64,000 bases of DNA from Tenacibaculum adriaticum (GCF_008124875.1 NZ_VNIA01000007.1:16320-80319), one strand, 5' to 3'. Counted from the first letter of the stretch, positions 1 to 8,906 are shown. Translations and numbers: made by a program. The notes: a model not told the origin generated them from the letters alone.

Positions 1-233
1 TACCAGGAGCTACGGCTACAGAACGTTTAAATGAAATCATTAATAATAAAGCTACAAAAACAGGAAAGTCTGCTGAAGAAGTAGAACAAGCAATGAAAAA
101 TGTTATTCCTGCTAAACGATTTGCGCAACCTGAAGAAACTGCTAGTGCAGTTACTTTTTTAGTAAGTGAACGCGCAAGTTATATCAACGGAATTAACTTA
201 CCTGTTGATGGAGGTAGAACAAAATCTTTGTAA
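1..233 (+). CDS. Short-chain dehydrogenase/reductase (SDR), C-terminal part
   Basis: The window opens inside this gene; the frame starting at base 3 gives about 76 residues to a TAA at 231-233. The tail reads PAKRFAQPEETASAVTFLVS, then YINGINLPVDGG, the usual end of classical SDR oxidoreductases (the substrate-pocket helix and the Asp-Gly-Gly of the last strand). Family knowledge: these are cytoplasmic NAD(P)-dependent alcohol or ketone reductases. It lies 30 bp upstream of a 3-hydroxyanthranilate dioxygenase gene in the same direction, so a role in the same aromatic catabolic operon is inferred. The catalytic Ser-Tyr-Lys and nucleotide-binding parts are outside the window, so the substrate cannot be judged. 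Confidence 0.85.
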   Translation, partial: PGATATERLNEIINNKATKTGKSAEEVEQAMKNVIPAKRFAQPEETASAVTFLVSERASYINGINLPVDGGRTKSL

Positions 234-263
234 CTTTATAACAACATTAAAAACACAGCTATC

Positions 264-812
264 ATGAGTAAATTAGTACAACCTTTAAACTTTAAGAAGT
301 GGATTGATGATAATCGTCATTTACTAAAACCACCGGTAGGAAACAAATGTGTTTGGGATAACGGTGAGTATATTGTGATGGTTGTTGGTGGGCCGAATAG
401 TAGAAAGGATTATCACTATAATGAAACTCCAGAATTTTTCTATCAATTAGAAGGAGATATGGTGTTGAAAATCATTGATGATGAAGGAAAAATGGTTGAT
501 GTAGCAATTAATGAAGGAGATATTTATTTATTACCTGCGGGAGTACCACATTCACCTCAAAGAAAAGCAAATACTGTTGGTTTGGTCATAGAATATCCAC
601 GTTCTGAAGGAATGATGGATGCATTAGAATGGTATTGTGAAAACTGTGGAAATCAATTGTATAGAGAAGAATTTGCTTTGAAGAATATTGAAACAGATAT
701 GCCAATTATCTTCGATAAATATTATTCAGATAAGAAAAAATGTACTTGTTCTAAATGTGGAACAGTAATGCAAGCACCGAAAAAAATAAATTCTGCAGAT
801 TATAATGAATAA
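264..812 (+). CDS. nbaC: 3-hydroxyanthranilate 3,4-dioxygenase
   Basis: Cytoplasmic Fe(II) ring-cleavage enzyme that opens 3-hydroxyanthranilate to 2-amino-3-carboxymuconate semialdehyde in kynurenine degradation. The 182-residue product has the cupin metal site His51, Glu57 and His96, with substrate-binding arginines at 47 and 100. It also has the C-terminal rubredoxin-like metal site of bacterial enzymes: Cys125-x2-Cys128 and Cys162-x2-Cys165. Length matches the bacterial family. The next gene overlaps its end by 8 bp and the decarboxylase that consumes its product lies one gene further on, so context and motif agree. Confidence 0.95.
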   Translation: MSKLVQPLNFKKWIDDNRHLLKPPVGNKCVWDNGEYIVMVVGGPNSRKDYHYNETPEFFYQLEGDMVLKIIDDEGKMVDVAINEGDIYLLPAGVPHSPQRKANTVGLVIEYPRSEGMMDALEWYCENCGNQLYREEFALKNIETDMPIIFDKYYSDKKKCTCSKCGTVMQAPKKINSADYNE

Positions 813-1227
813 TAATAGTATGATTGAATCTTCAAAAGAGAGTTTCGGTAAACAAGGTTTTATGAAAACGTTGGGTGCTGAGCTTATCCATATTGAAGAA
901 GGTTTCGTGAAAATAAAGTGTACAAAAAATGAAGGCTTAACGCAACAACATGGTTTTTTTCATGCAGGAGTTATCACAAGTATTGCAGATTCGGCTTGTG
1001 GGTATGCAGCCTTAACAACAATGCCAGAAGGTTCTGATGTATTGTCGGTTGAGTTTAAAACCAATTTAATGCGACCAGCTATTTCTGATGCTATCATAGC
1101 TACAGCTAATGTGATAAAATCAGGTAAAACATTAGTGTTTTGTGAAGCTAAAATCACTGATGAGAAAGAAGAGAAAATATTTGCAACCATGCAAGCAACG
1201 ATGATTAGTCTAAAACCAAAAGAATAA
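805..1227 (+). CDS. PaaI-type hotdog-fold thioesterase
   Basis: A 140-residue single-hotdog protein. The segment QQHGFFHAGVITSIADSACG has the HG(x)nH(A)G-type helix entry of the PaaI/4HBT family, which hydrolyses acyl-CoA thioesters, often aromatic ones. The gene overlaps nbaC by 8 bp; a second ATG at 820 would also overlap-free couple it but still follows the nbaC stop closely. It is followed 1 bp later by the ACMSD gene, so it is part of the operon. A thioesterase is not a required step of the aminocarboxymuconate route; housekeeping of dead-end CoA esters is a guess. Confidence 0.85.
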   Translation: MNNNSMIESSKESFGKQGFMKTLGAELIHIEEGFVKIKCTKNEGLTQQHGFFHAGVITSIADSACGYAALTTMPEGSDVLSVEFKTNLMRPAISDAIIATANVIKSGKTLVFCEAKITDEKEEKIFATMQATMISLKPKE

Positions 1228-1228
1228 A

Positions 1229-2311
1229 ATGAAACGTAAATTACGTATAAACGGACATTCGCATTTACTTCCTTACCCAGAAGAAATTCCGCAGTACATG
1301 AAAGACAAGGGGATTTTTTGGGTAGATAAAGATCGTAAATATATGCTTCAGAAAGATTGGAGCCGTCCTGTAACTGATTCTAGTTTCTTTTTAGATGAAA
1401 AGTTAGAATGGATGGAGCATTTTAAGATTGATCATGCGGTAGTTTTAAATCTTTCTCAATTATATGGAAATGGTTTACGTGTAGAAGAAATGAAACAAGC
1501 ATTGCGTTTTCAAAATGATTTTAATGCAAGAGTTCAGCATGATAATCCATCTAAATTTACTTGTGGATTTGTGGTACATCCAGGTTTTGTTCGTGGAGCG
1601 TGTTGGGAAATAGAGCGTTGTGTTGAAGAATTAGGGATGCGATTATTGTGTCTTCCTACACATTATATGGATACGATTGGTACTTGGCGTTGTATTTTTG
1701 ATGAAGAAAATGAACCTATTTTTGAACTGGCAAATAAGTATAATTTAGCAGTTGAAATCCACCCATATGATGGTGAGAAATTCATTAAACTTCAAAATAC
1801 GTCATGGCGTTTTCATTTAATATGGATGTTAGCGCAATGTGCTGATGCATATCACTTTTTAACTTTAAATGGGTATTATGAAAAGTATCCGAATATGCGA
1901 GTTTGTTTTGCACACGGAGGTCAATTAGCACAAATTAATTTAGGTCGTCGTATTCAAGGTTTTGATGGTCGTCCAGATTTATTTGAAGGAAAGGTTCATC
2001 CTAGAAAAGCAGTAGGGCATAAAAATATTTTCTTCGATACTTTGGTGCATGACACAGGGTCTTTAGAATTATTGATTAAAAATCAAGGAGCAAAACAAGT
2101 ATTGATAGGGCTAGATGACCCATACCCATTAGGAGAAATGGAAAGCGAAAAACAATCCTCTTATCCGGGTAAAATTCTTGATTTAGCAATTAATAGAGAA
2201 ATTATTACCGAAAAGGAAAGAGACGCGATGTGGGAAGATAATGTGTTACGGTGGTTGTTTGGAGATGATGAAAAATCTAAAAAAGAATTGGTAAATAAGA
2301 TTTTGAGTTAA
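1229..2311 (+). CDS. nbaD: 2-amino-3-carboxymuconate-6-semialdehyde decarboxylase (ACMSD)
   Basis: Amidohydrolase-family, zinc-dependent, non-oxidative decarboxylase that converts the unstable nbaC product to 2-aminomuconate semialdehyde, steering carbon away from quinolinate. In the 360-residue product the metal ligands are visible: His10-x-His12 (NGHSHLLP), His178 (EIHPYDG), His229 (FAHGGQ) and Asp296 (IGLDDPYP). Length is slightly above the usual ~335. It is the last gene before a strong terminator. The downstream aldehyde dehydrogenase and deaminase of the pathway are not in the window; they may lie upstream. Confidence 0.95.
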   Translation: MKRKLRINGHSHLLPYPEEIPQYMKDKGIFWVDKDRKYMLQKDWSRPVTDSSFFLDEKLEWMEHFKIDHAVVLNLSQLYGNGLRVEEMKQALRFQNDFNARVQHDNPSKFTCGFVVHPGFVRGACWEIERCVEELGMRLLCLPTHYMDTIGTWRCIFDEENEPIFELANKYNLAVEIHPYDGEKFIKLQNTSWRFHLIWMLAQCADAYHFLTLNGYYEKYPNMRVCFAHGGQLAQINLGRRIQGFDGRPDLFEGKVHPRKAVGHKNIFFDTLVHDTGSLELLIKNQGAKQVLIGLDDPYPLGEMESEKQSSYPGKILDLAINREIITEKERDAMWEDNVLRWLFGDDEKSKKELVNKILS

Positions 2312-2315
2312 AATA

Positions 2316-2342
2316 AAAGCCTTAGATTTCCTCTAAGGCTTT
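2316..2342. terminator. Bidirectional intrinsic terminator between convergent genes
   Basis: Perfect 11-bp stem AAAGCCTTAGA / TCTAAGGCTTT with a 5-nt loop. It sits 5 bp after the ACMSD stop and 24 bp before the end of the leftward YceI gene, with A/T tracts on both sides so it can serve both. Confidence 0.9.
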
Positions 2343-2365
2343 GTTTTATATTTTATGTTGTTTAA

Positions 2366-2992
2366 CTATTTAAAAGTTGAAACGATAGTAATAGCTACTT
2401 CACTCCAAGTTTTAGAAACTCCGTCTGTACCTTTGTGTAAATCTTTACATGCTTCGTTTAGTGATGCAATAGCGCTTTGACCATTCCATTTCTCAACATC
2501 CATAGTAGTGTTCATCGTAAATGTTTTTCCATCAATAGTATACTCGAAAGGTAATTTTTGAGTTATTCCGTTCATGGTAAATTCAGCAAAACCTTTATCG
2601 GCACTTTCTTCTAAATTTAACTTACCAGACAAGGTTAAAGAATTTTCCATTACACTAAAAAAGAACTTCTGAATTTTAAAGTTCCTAGTAGAATCGTTGG
2701 TTTCAATTCCACTTACAGGAATATTGAATTCAGTACCATTTATGGCTTCTTTTATTGAGTTTCCTTCACCTCCTTTAGTGATTTCTACTTTTTTAAAAAT
2801 TCCTTTTACTGGGACTTTTTCAGTTGTTTTATAAGCTGTAAAATTAATTGTGTTTTCCGAAGTTTTCAAAGAAAAAGGAGCAACACTTTCTATAACAGTT
2901 GGTTTTATTTCTTCTTTTTTTACTTCAGTTTTACAAGCTGTAAATTGAAAAGCGACAAGATATAAGCTTGTAAGGGCTATTATTTTTTTCAT
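2366..2992 (-). CDS. YceI-like domain lipoprotein
   Basis: A 208-residue exported protein. The N-terminus has a hydrophobic stretch ending in a lipobox (FTAC, Cys20), so it is probably membrane-anchored through lipid. The rest fits the YceI-like fold, an eight-stranded lipocalin-like barrel that in characterised members binds isoprenoid or other amphiphilic ligands. It follows the acyl-CoA-binding protein gene by 6 bp and probably shares its promoter. The ligand is not known. Confidence 0.85.
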   Translation of the reverse strand: MKKIIALTSLYLVAFQFTACKTEVKKEEIKPTVIESVAPFSLKTSENTINFTAYKTTEKVPVKGIFKKVEITKGGEGNSIKEAINGTEFNIPVSGIETNDSTRNFKIQKFFFSVMENSLTLSGKLNLEESADKGFAEFTMNGITQKLPFEYTIDGKTFTMNTTMDVEKWNGQSAIASLNEACKDLHKGTDGVSKTWSEVAITIVSTFK

Positions 2993-2998
2993 GATAAA

Positions 2999-3259
2999 TT
3001 ATTTAAATATTGTGTTTGCTAAATTTATATATTCTTGTTTTGCTTGATTTTCAGACATTCCTTTTAACTGCATCCAAGCATTAAATTTAAAAGCATCTCG
3101 AATGTCTTTATCATTATAATTATACAAAAAATTATCACCTTTAATGGCTTGTTTATAATATGCATATAAACGTAATAGTATATCTGGTGGTAATTTTTCT
3201 TCTGTTTTAGAAATTTTTTCAACCGCCTCTTTAAATTGTATGTCTAATTTAGAAGTCAT
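2999..3259 (-). CDS. Acyl-CoA-binding protein (ACBP)
   Basis: An 86-residue protein whose whole length matches the four-helix ACBP fold: LRLYAYYKQAIKGD is the ligand-binding helix 2 segment with the conserved Tyr-Lys-Gln, followed by FKFNAWMQLKGMS and the final helix. Members bind medium- and long-chain acyl-CoA in the cytoplasm. ACBP is mostly eukaryotic but recurs in Flavobacteriia. It is first in a two-gene unit with the YceI lipoprotein and has its own -7 box just upstream, inside the cdsA end. Confidence 0.9.
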   Translation of the reverse strand: MTSKLDIQFKEAVEKISKTEEKLPPDILLRLYAYYKQAIKGDNFLYNYNDKDIRDAFKFNAWMQLKGMSENQAKQEYINLANTIFK

Positions 3260-3262
3260 GTA

Positions 3263-4063
3263 TTACATTAAAAAATGTATATACAAATATACGAAAGGAG
3301 CAAGGAAAAATAAGCTATCTAGTCTATCTAATAAACCACCATGACCGGGCATAATAGACCCGCTATCCTTAACATTAGCTTGTCTTTTAAATTTACTTTC
3401 AATTAAATCTCCTAAGGTTCCAAAAACAGAAATAATAAGGGCTATTATAACCCAGTTTAAAATAGAAAACTCGTTTGAGTATTTACCAATAATACCACCT
3501 ACTATAATAGCAAATACTAATCCACCAATGAATCCTTCTATGGTTTTTTTAGGTGAAACACGTTCGAATAATTTATTTTTTCCAATATTTTTTCCTACCA
3601 AGTATGCAAAACTATCATTGGTCCAAATAATTAAGATAATATAAATAATAATATTTGGATGATATTCATTGTTAATAAAAGGAAGTAACATTAGAAAGAA
3701 AAAAGAAAGTACTACATATTCAATTTGAATAATTATAGAACCAAATTTATTTCTCTTTTTAAAGCCTTCGGAAAATAAATTAATTAATAATTTTATGCCA
3801 CTTAAGATACTAAGAGCTAATAAAAATAGAGTCCATGTTTTTTCCAATGTAGAATTTCCTTTATAAGCGAATATGCTTAATACTAAAAGTAGAATATATG
3901 GAATTATATTTTTTAGTCCAATAATTTTAGAAAATTCCCACAAAGAGATTCCTGCGAAAATAGTAATTAGTCCAATATAAGTTTCTTTAGAAAAAAGAAT
4001 AGCAAAAAGAAATAGACCAGCATAAATAAGAGCTGAGATACTTCTTGTTAAAAGGTTTTCCAT
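3263..4063 (-). CDS. cdsA: Phosphatidate cytidylyltransferase (CDP-diglyceride synthase)
   Basis: Integral membrane enzyme that makes CDP-diacylglycerol from phosphatidic acid and CTP, feeding all phospholipid head groups. The 266-residue product is a string of hydrophobic helices. It ends with the exact CDS signature: SKFKRQANVKDSG, then PGHGGLLDRLDS, with the Lys-Asp and the His-Gly-Gly/Asp-Arg-x-Asp core. The start chosen (4063, MENLLTRS) lies 1 bp beyond the stop of the upstream LUD gene; a longer frame from 4138 would overlap that gene by 74 bp and is unlikely. Last gene of the rsfS-ftsH-LUD-cdsA run. Confidence 0.95.
   Translation of the reverse strand: MENLLTRSISALIYAGLFLFAILFSKETYIGLITIFAGISLWEFSKIIGLKNIIPYILLLVLSIFAYKGNSTLEKTWTLFLLALSILSGIKLLINLFSEGFKKRNKFGSIIIQIEYVVLSFFFLMLLPFINNEYHPNIIIYIILIIWTNDSFAYLVGKNIGKNKLFERVSPKKTIEGFIGGLVFAIIVGGIIGKYSNEFSILNWVIIALIISVFGTLGDLIESKFKRQANVKDSGSIMPGHGGLLDRLDSLFFLAPFVYLYIHFLM
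3284..3291 (-). promoter_or_regulatory. -7 promoter box for the ACBP-YceI unit
   Basis: On the minus strand this reads TATATTTG, an exact TAnnTTTG Bacteroidota -7 element, 24 bp before the ACBP start and inside the 3' end of cdsA. No convincing -33 TTG was seen. Confidence 0.55.
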
Positions 4064-4064
4064 A

Positions 4065-4655
4065 TTAAAGATCTTCAAAGAGTAGCAAATATAAATTTTT
4101 TGAATTAGTGTTACCATAATCCATGAAATTATCGTCACTATTTTTTATTGAATAATTTTTAATGGCACTAATGTTTGTTGGTATATTTCCACTAAAATGA
4201 GTTTTTATACCTGTTAAACCTTCACTTGTGTTTTTAACGATTTGACTAGTGGTTGCGTATACTATAAAATTTTCGGAAAAAGAAGGAAGTTTATTGCTTC
4301 CTAACTGGTTAGAGGAGAATAAAATATCTCCTTTGTCAGCTATTAAGTGTTCGCAGGTTGTAAAAAAAGGAATATTGTTGCTAAATTGAGACTGAGTATT
4401 AACATCAATTTTTTTAAGAAGTTTTAATAAATCCAAATCTGAACATAGAATCCGTTTCCAATTATTTTCTACTAAAACATGATTAAGGTGAGTTTTTACT
4501 TCTTCAATTTTTGTGCAGTATAAAAATTTCCCTCCTTTGTTAATAAAATTATGCACGAAAGAATCATCAAGAGATAAATATACAGGTTGTTTTTTTATCT
4601 CTTGATTTCTTTTTGCTTCTGTAAATGTTTTAAATAATTTTATTAAAAAATTCAT
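4065..4655 (-). CDS. LUD-domain protein (LutC/YkgG-like)
   Basis: A 196-residue protein resembling the LUD (lactate utilisation) domain: an N-terminal helical part, the FTTCEHLIADKGDILFSS segment, then the strand-rich FIVYATTSQIV region and a conserved C-terminal LLLFEDL. LutC-type proteins accompany iron-sulfur lactate oxidases, but no lutA or lutB lies nearby. Instead it is fixed between ftsH and cdsA, 13 bp and 1 bp from them. Its role here is unknown; I infer a housekeeping function from the position. Confidence 0.75.
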   Translation of the reverse strand: MNFLIKLFKTFTEAKRNQEIKKQPVYLSLDDSFVHNFINKGGKFLYCTKIEEVKTHLNHVLVENNWKRILCSDLDLLKLLKKIDVNTQSQFSNNIPFFTTCEHLIADKGDILFSSNQLGSNKLPSFSENFIVYATTSQIVKNTSEGLTGIKTHFSGNIPTNISAIKNYSIKNSDDNFMDYGNTNSKNLYLLLFEDL

Positions 4656-4668
4656 TTAAGGGGTAAAG

Positions 4669-6609
4669 CTATTTTTCTGAATTATCTATAATTACGTCTA
4701 TTTTCTTAGTTTCTTCTTTTTCAAAGGGTCTTTTACCAAAAATTTCTATTAAATCGTCTTTAAAGATAACTTCTTTTTCTAAAAGTTTTTCAGCTAAAGT
4801 GGTTAATTTGTCTTTATTATCTTCAAGGACTTGAATAGCACGTTTGTATTGGATTTCTATGATTTTAGAAATTTCCTCATCAATTTTTTTTGCAGTATCT
4901 TCACTATAAGGTTTTACAAAAGAATCATTACCAGATGAATCGTAATAAGTAATATTACCCACTTTTTCATTTAAACCATAAATGGTAACCATAGCACGAG
5001 CTTGTTTCGTTACTTTTTCTAAATCGCTTAAAGCTCCTGTAGAAATTTTATCGAATATTAATTTTTCAGCCGCGCGCCCCCCCATAGTAGCACACATTTC
5101 ATCTAACATTTGTTCTGTTTGAATAATCTTTCTTTCTTCTGGAAGATACCAAGCAGCACCCAACGATTGTCCTCTAGGTACAATCGTAACCTTTACTAAT
5201 GGAGCAGCATGCTCTAACATCCAGCTTACCGTTGCGTGACCAGCTTCGTGAAAAGCGATTACTTCCTTTTCTTTTGGAGTAATTACTTTGTTTTTCTTTT
5301 CTAATCCACCAACTATTCTGTCTACAGCATCTAGAAAATCTTGATGGTGAATAGCATTTTTATTAAATCTAGCAGCAATTAATGCAGCTTCGTTACATAG
5401 ATTAGCAATATCAGCTCCTGAAAAGCCAGGTGTTTGTTGTGCTAAAAACTCTAAATTAACATCATCTGCTAATTTTAAAGGTTTTATATGCACTTCAAAA
5501 ATTTCTCTTCTTTCGTGTAGATCTGGTAAATCAACGTAAATCTGACGGTCGAAACGACCAGCACGCATTAATGCTTTATCTAAAATTTCTGCACGGTTTG
5601 TTGCTGCTAACACAATAACATTGGTATCAGTACCAAAACCATCCATTTCACTTAATAATTGATTTAAGGTATTTTCACGTTCATCGTTACCACCTGTCAT
5701 ACTGTTTTTTCCACGAGCACGACCAATAGCATCAATTTCATCAATAAAAATAATAGAAGGTGATTTTTGCTGTGCTTGTTTAAATAAATCACGAACACGA
5801 GATGCACCAACACCTACAAACATTTCCACAAAATCAGAACCTGATAATGAGAAAAAAGGAACACCAGCTTCACCAGCAACGGCCTTAGCTAATAAAGTTT
5901 TACCTGTTCCTGGAGGTCCTACTAATAAAGCTCCTTTAGGAATTTTACCTCCTAATTTAGTGTATTTTTCAGGGTTCTTTAAGAAGTCTACAATTTCTTG
6001 AATTTCTTCTTTAGCACCTTCTAAACCAGCTACATTTTTAAACGTAGTTTTTACTTTGGTGTTTTCATCAAATAATTTAGCTTTTGACTTACCAATGTTG
6101 AAAATTTGACCTCCGCCACCAGCTCCTCCGCCACCAGCAGACATTCTTCTCATAAAGAATAACCAAACACCAATTAATAAAATGAATGGAAGTAAGCCAA
6201 TGATGGTATCCATCATACTTGTACGTTCTTCATTTACTTTATCAAAATCTAAGCCTTTGGCTTGTTTCTGAGTTTCAAGTTCATTTTCAAAGTTTTGTAA
6301 ATCACCAAAATTATAAGAATATAAAGGGCTTCCTTTTCTATAAAAAGGAGAGTTAACTAATTTTTGATATTCTTCTTTTTTTAAGGCATCGTCTTTTAAA
6401 AAAACCTGAGCTATAGTGTTATTCTCAATAACAATTTTTTTAATATCATTGGCTTCTAAAACTTTGGTAAATTCGTTTTTAGAAATATTTTTAGAAGCTA
6501 ATCCACCTGAGTTAAAAAGCTGTAAAGCTATAAAAAACAGTATAATTGGAACATAAATCCAATAGGAGTTAAATGTAAATTTTGGCGTATTTTTTTTCTT
6601 ATCGCTCAT
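4669..6609 (-). CDS. ftsH: ATP-dependent zinc metalloprotease FtsH
   Basis: Inner-membrane AAA+ protease that degrades unassembled membrane proteins and short-lived regulators. The 646 residues show two transmembrane segments (about 16-33 and 136-153) flanking a periplasmic domain and a Gly-rich linker. The AAA module follows: Walker A GPPGTGKT at 231-238, Walker B IIFIDEID at 286-293, and second-region-of-homology arginines near 349-355. The zinc motif HEAGH is at 454-458. Length equals the E. coli enzyme. It lies 28 bp after rsfS and heads toward the LUD and cdsA genes. Confidence 0.98.
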   Translation of the reverse strand: MSDKKKNTPKFTFNSYWIYVPIILFFIALQLFNSGGLASKNISKNEFTKVLEANDIKKIVIENNTIAQVFLKDDALKKEEYQKLVNSPFYRKGSPLYSYNFGDLQNFENELETQKQAKGLDFDKVNEERTSMMDTIIGLLPFILLIGVWLFFMRRMSAGGGGAGGGGQIFNIGKSKAKLFDENTKVKTTFKNVAGLEGAKEEIQEIVDFLKNPEKYTKLGGKIPKGALLVGPPGTGKTLLAKAVAGEAGVPFFSLSGSDFVEMFVGVGASRVRDLFKQAQQKSPSIIFIDEIDAIGRARGKNSMTGGNDERENTLNQLLSEMDGFGTDTNVIVLAATNRAEILDKALMRAGRFDRQIYVDLPDLHERREIFEVHIKPLKLADDVNLEFLAQQTPGFSGADIANLCNEAALIAARFNKNAIHHQDFLDAVDRIVGGLEKKNKVITPKEKEVIAFHEAGHATVSWMLEHAAPLVKVTIVPRGQSLGAAWYLPEERKIIQTEQMLDEMCATMGGRAAEKLIFDKISTGALSDLEKVTKQARAMVTIYGLNEKVGNITYYDSSGNDSFVKPYSEDTAKKIDEEISKIIEIQYKRAIQVLEDNKDKLTTLAEKLLEKEVIFKDDLIEIFGKRPFEKEETKKIDVIIDNSEK

Positions 6610-6637
6610 ATAAAATGTGTGTCAAAATAATTAGAAA

Positions 6638-7006
6638 TTAAACAGGATTTATTTCGGTAATTTTTGCATCACCCCAAAGACTTTCAATGTCATAAAATTC
6701 GCGAAATTGTTTTTGAAAAATGTGAACTACTACATTTACATAATCCATTAAAACCCATTCTGAATTTCCTTGACCTTCTATATGCCAAGGTTTGTCTTTA
6801 AGTTCTTTACTTACCAGTTTTTGTATAGCACCAGAAATGGCATTTACCTGTGTGTTTGAGTTTCCTGAGCAAATTATAAAGTAATCACATACGGTGTTTT
6901 CAATTTCTCTTAAATCAAGTAATTGTATGTTTTCACCTTTTACATCATCAATCCCTTTTATAATTGCAGCAACCAATTCGTCTGTACTAGCTTGTTTTTT
7001 TGTCAT
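6638..7006 (-). CDS. rsfS: Ribosomal silencing factor RsfS
   Basis: A 122-residue protein of the RsfS/Iojap family, which binds ribosomal protein uL14 on the 50S subunit and blocks subunit joining when growth slows. The family strings CDYFIICSGNSNTQVNAI, the W-x-L-M-DY-x-NVVVHIF block and the FYDIESLWGDA tail are all present. First gene of the ftsH operon; a -7 box lies 20 bp upstream and birA diverges from it. Confidence 0.95.
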   Translation of the reverse strand: MTKKQASTDELVAAIIKGIDDVKGENIQLLDLREIENTVCDYFIICSGNSNTQVNAISGAIQKLVSKELKDKPWHIEGQGNSEWVLMDYVNVVVHIFQKQFREFYDIESLWGDAKITEINPV

Positions 7007-7026
7007 TAAAAAAATTTAATTTTCAG

Positions 7027-7034
7027 CAAAGTTA
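7027..7034 (-). promoter_or_regulatory. -7 promoter box for the rsfS-ftsH-LUD-cdsA operon
   Basis: The minus strand reads TAACTTTG, an exact TAnnTTTG match placed 20 bp before the rsfS start codon, so the leader would be roughly 14 nt. No clear -33 element. Confidence 0.6.
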
Positions 7035-7092
7035 TTACTTTTTTATGAGTATTTTATGTAATATTGAAACGAGTTCTTACATTAATACTCGT

Positions 7093-7824
7093 ATGAAAAT
7101 AATCAAACTTAGTGCCATTAACTCTACTAATTCTTTTTTGAAAGAAATGGTATCTGATTCAATGGTTGATGATTTTACGGTAGTTGTTGCAAAAAAACAA
7201 ACATCAGGACGTGGGCAGATGGATACAAAATGGGTTTCAGAAAATGGTAAAAACCTGATTATGAGTGTTTTTTGTAAATTTTCAGAATTATTTATTGCAC
7301 AACAAAAATTTTTAAATTACGCCGTTAGCATTAGTGTTTTTGAAGCTGTTAAGAACTACAAACCACCTAAATTAGCTATTAAATGGCCCAACGACATTCT
7401 GTCAGAAAAGGATAAAATTGGCGGTATTTTGATTGAAAATTCACTAAAAAAGGATAAAATTCAGTCTTCGGTAGTAGGAGTAGGTCTTAATGTTAATCAA
7501 GAAGTTTTTCCTGTTGATTTACCCAATGCTTCTTCAATTAAAAAGAAAATTAATAAAGAGGTTGATTTAGAAGAGATATTGAATTTAGTATTACAACAAC
7601 TTCAACTTAATATACAATTGTTAAGAGATAAACAATATGAGTTATTGGAAGAAAAGTATTTAAGAGTGTTGTATAAAAAAAACGTTCCAAGTATGTTTAA
7701 AAACAGTCAGAACGTTTTATTTATGGGTAAAATCGTTGGAATTTCTTCAGAAGGAAAACTCCAAATTGAATTAAACGATGAAACTATTCAAGAGTTTGGC
7801 TTGAAAGAAGTTTCGTTTGTTTAA
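7093..7824 (+). CDS. birA: Biotin--[acetyl-CoA-carboxylase] ligase
   Basis: Cytoplasmic enzyme that activates biotin with ATP and attaches it to the carboxyl carrier protein. The 243-residue product has STNSFLKEM at the start, the biotin-binding GRGQMDTKW, KWPNDIL, and the KIGGILIE adenylate loop. There is no N-terminal helix-turn-helix, so it is not expected to repress transcription. The ATG at 7093 (MKIIKLSAINSTN) is chosen because this is where homology of the family begins; an ATG at 7045 is possible. It diverges from rsfS and converges on an SRPBCC gene 1 bp away. Confidence 0.93.
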   Translation: MKIIKLSAINSTNSFLKEMVSDSMVDDFTVVVAKKQTSGRGQMDTKWVSENGKNLIMSVFCKFSELFIAQQKFLNYAVSISVFEAVKNYKPPKLAIKWPNDILSEKDKIGGILIENSLKKDKIQSSVVGVGLNVNQEVFPVDLPNASSIKKKINKEVDLEEILNLVLQQLQLNIQLLRDKQYELLEEKYLRVLYKKNVPSMFKNSQNVLFMGKIVGISSEGKLQIELNDETIQEFGLKEVSFV

Positions 7825-7825
7825 A

Positions 7826-8215
7826 TTATAATTTCTCTAAATTTTCAGTTAATGTATCGATGAATTTTGTTAATGGTTTTTTTACCATCATAGCCATCAT
7901 AGGGTTAAAGCTACTCTCAAAATTTAATTGGGCTTCACTTTCATTTTCTGAAATTTCTTTAATACCTGCTGTTAAAGTAAAAGGTAATTTACTACTTGCT
8001 GCACCTAATGTAACTTTAGAATACTCTGTTTTCTCTTTCATTACCAATCTAATTTCTGGCATTCCTTTTAGTCCGAAGATAAAAGAATCACCATCCACTT
8101 CAAACTTTTCAGTTCCTTCTGGCATTAATTGCTTGAAATTTTCTAAGTTGATTAAAAATTCATATAAATCTTTTGCAGATTTCTTTACCTTAATTGTATT
8201 TCCTTCAATATTCAT
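7826..8215 (-). CDS. SRPBCC-superfamily (START-like) protein
   Basis: A 129-residue protein with the helix-grip pattern of SRPBCC/polyketide-cyclase-like proteins: N-terminal strand, YEFLINLENFKQLMPEG, then strands and a long C-terminal helix with MMVKKPLTKFIDTLTENL. Such domains bind hydrophobic ligands; the ligand here is unknown. It follows pyrE by 45 bp on the same strand and is probably cotranscribed. Confidence 0.75.
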   Translation of the reverse strand: MNIEGNTIKVKKSAKDLYEFLINLENFKQLMPEGTEKFEVDGDSFIFGLKGMPEIRLVMKEKTEYSKVTLGAASSKLPFTLTAGIKEISENESEAQLNFESSFNPMMAMMVKKPLTKFIDTLTENLEKL

Positions 8216-8260
8216 TTTTGTTGTTTTGTGTTCGGTTGGCGTATTGCAAAAACATTACCA

Positions 8261-8902
8261 TTATTGTTTCCATTCATTTGGATTTCTTCTCCAATCTTCT
8301 AGTGTTCGTAATTCATCACTGTTAATGTATTTACTATCAAGAGCTTGTTCTAGCAGAAATTCGTAAGTACTTAAAGTTGTTAATTCAACATTCTGTTTTT
8401 TGAAGTTTTCTGCAGCAAGATTAAATCCATAAGAAAAGATGGCAATCATTCCTTTTACAGTGGCATTAGCCTCTTTTAAAGCTTTAACAGCATTTAGACT
8501 GCTATTACCTGTACTGATTAAATCTTCAATAACCACAACATTCTGACCACTTTCTAAGTGCCCTTCAATTTGGTTTTCTCTACCGTGTTTTTTGGGTTCG
8601 GGACGTACATAAACAAATGGTACCCCCAATTCTTGTGCAACTAATACGCCTATTGCAATGGCACCTGTGGCAACACCAGCAATTACATCTGGTTTTCCGT
8701 GTTTTTCTTCTACTAATTTAGCAATTTGTTCCTTTAAAAAATTACGTACTGGTGGATATGAAAGTGTAACTCGGTTATCACAATAAATTGGGGATTTCCA
8801 TCCAGACGCCCATGTAAAAGGAGAATTTGGGTTTAATTTTATAGCTTTAATTTGTAAAAGAAGTTCAGCAGTTTTTTTTGCCGTATCTTTGTTTAAACTC
8901 AT
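8261..8902 (-). CDS. pyrE: Orotate phosphoribosyltransferase
   Basis: Makes orotidine monophosphate from orotate and PRPP in pyrimidine synthesis. The 213-residue product contains the PRPP-binding motif VVVIEDLISTGNSS and the flexible-loop segment RPEPKKHGRENQIEGHL, both diagnostic. The start at 8902 (MSLNKDTAKK) is preferred over an upstream ATG at 8995, which would overlap the divergent Nudix gene by nearly 90 bp. A -7 box lies 4 bp before this ATG, implying a leaderless or almost leaderless mRNA. Confidence 0.95.
   Translation of the reverse strand: MSLNKDTAKKTAELLLQIKAIKLNPNSPFTWASGWKSPIYCDNRVTLSYPPVRNFLKEQIAKLVEEKHGKPDVIAGVATGAIAIGVLVAQELGVPFVYVRPEPKKHGRENQIEGHLESGQNVVVIEDLISTGNSSLNAVKALKEANATVKGMIAIFSYGFNLAAENFKKQNVELTTLSTYEFLLEQALDSKYINSDELRTLEDWRRNPNEWKQ
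8884..8891 (+). promoter_or_regulatory. -7 promoter box for the Nudix gene
   Basis: TATCTTTG is an exact TAnnTTTG match located inside the first codons of pyrE on the other strand, 9 bp before an ATG at 8901 and 18 bp before the ATG at 8910. Confidence 0.5.
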
Positions 8903-8906
8903 GGCA

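Noticed and set aside
7000..7092. Longer N-terminus for birA starting at a TTG at 7000
   Set aside because: It would overlap the divergent rsfS start and its promoter, and family homology begins at 7093.
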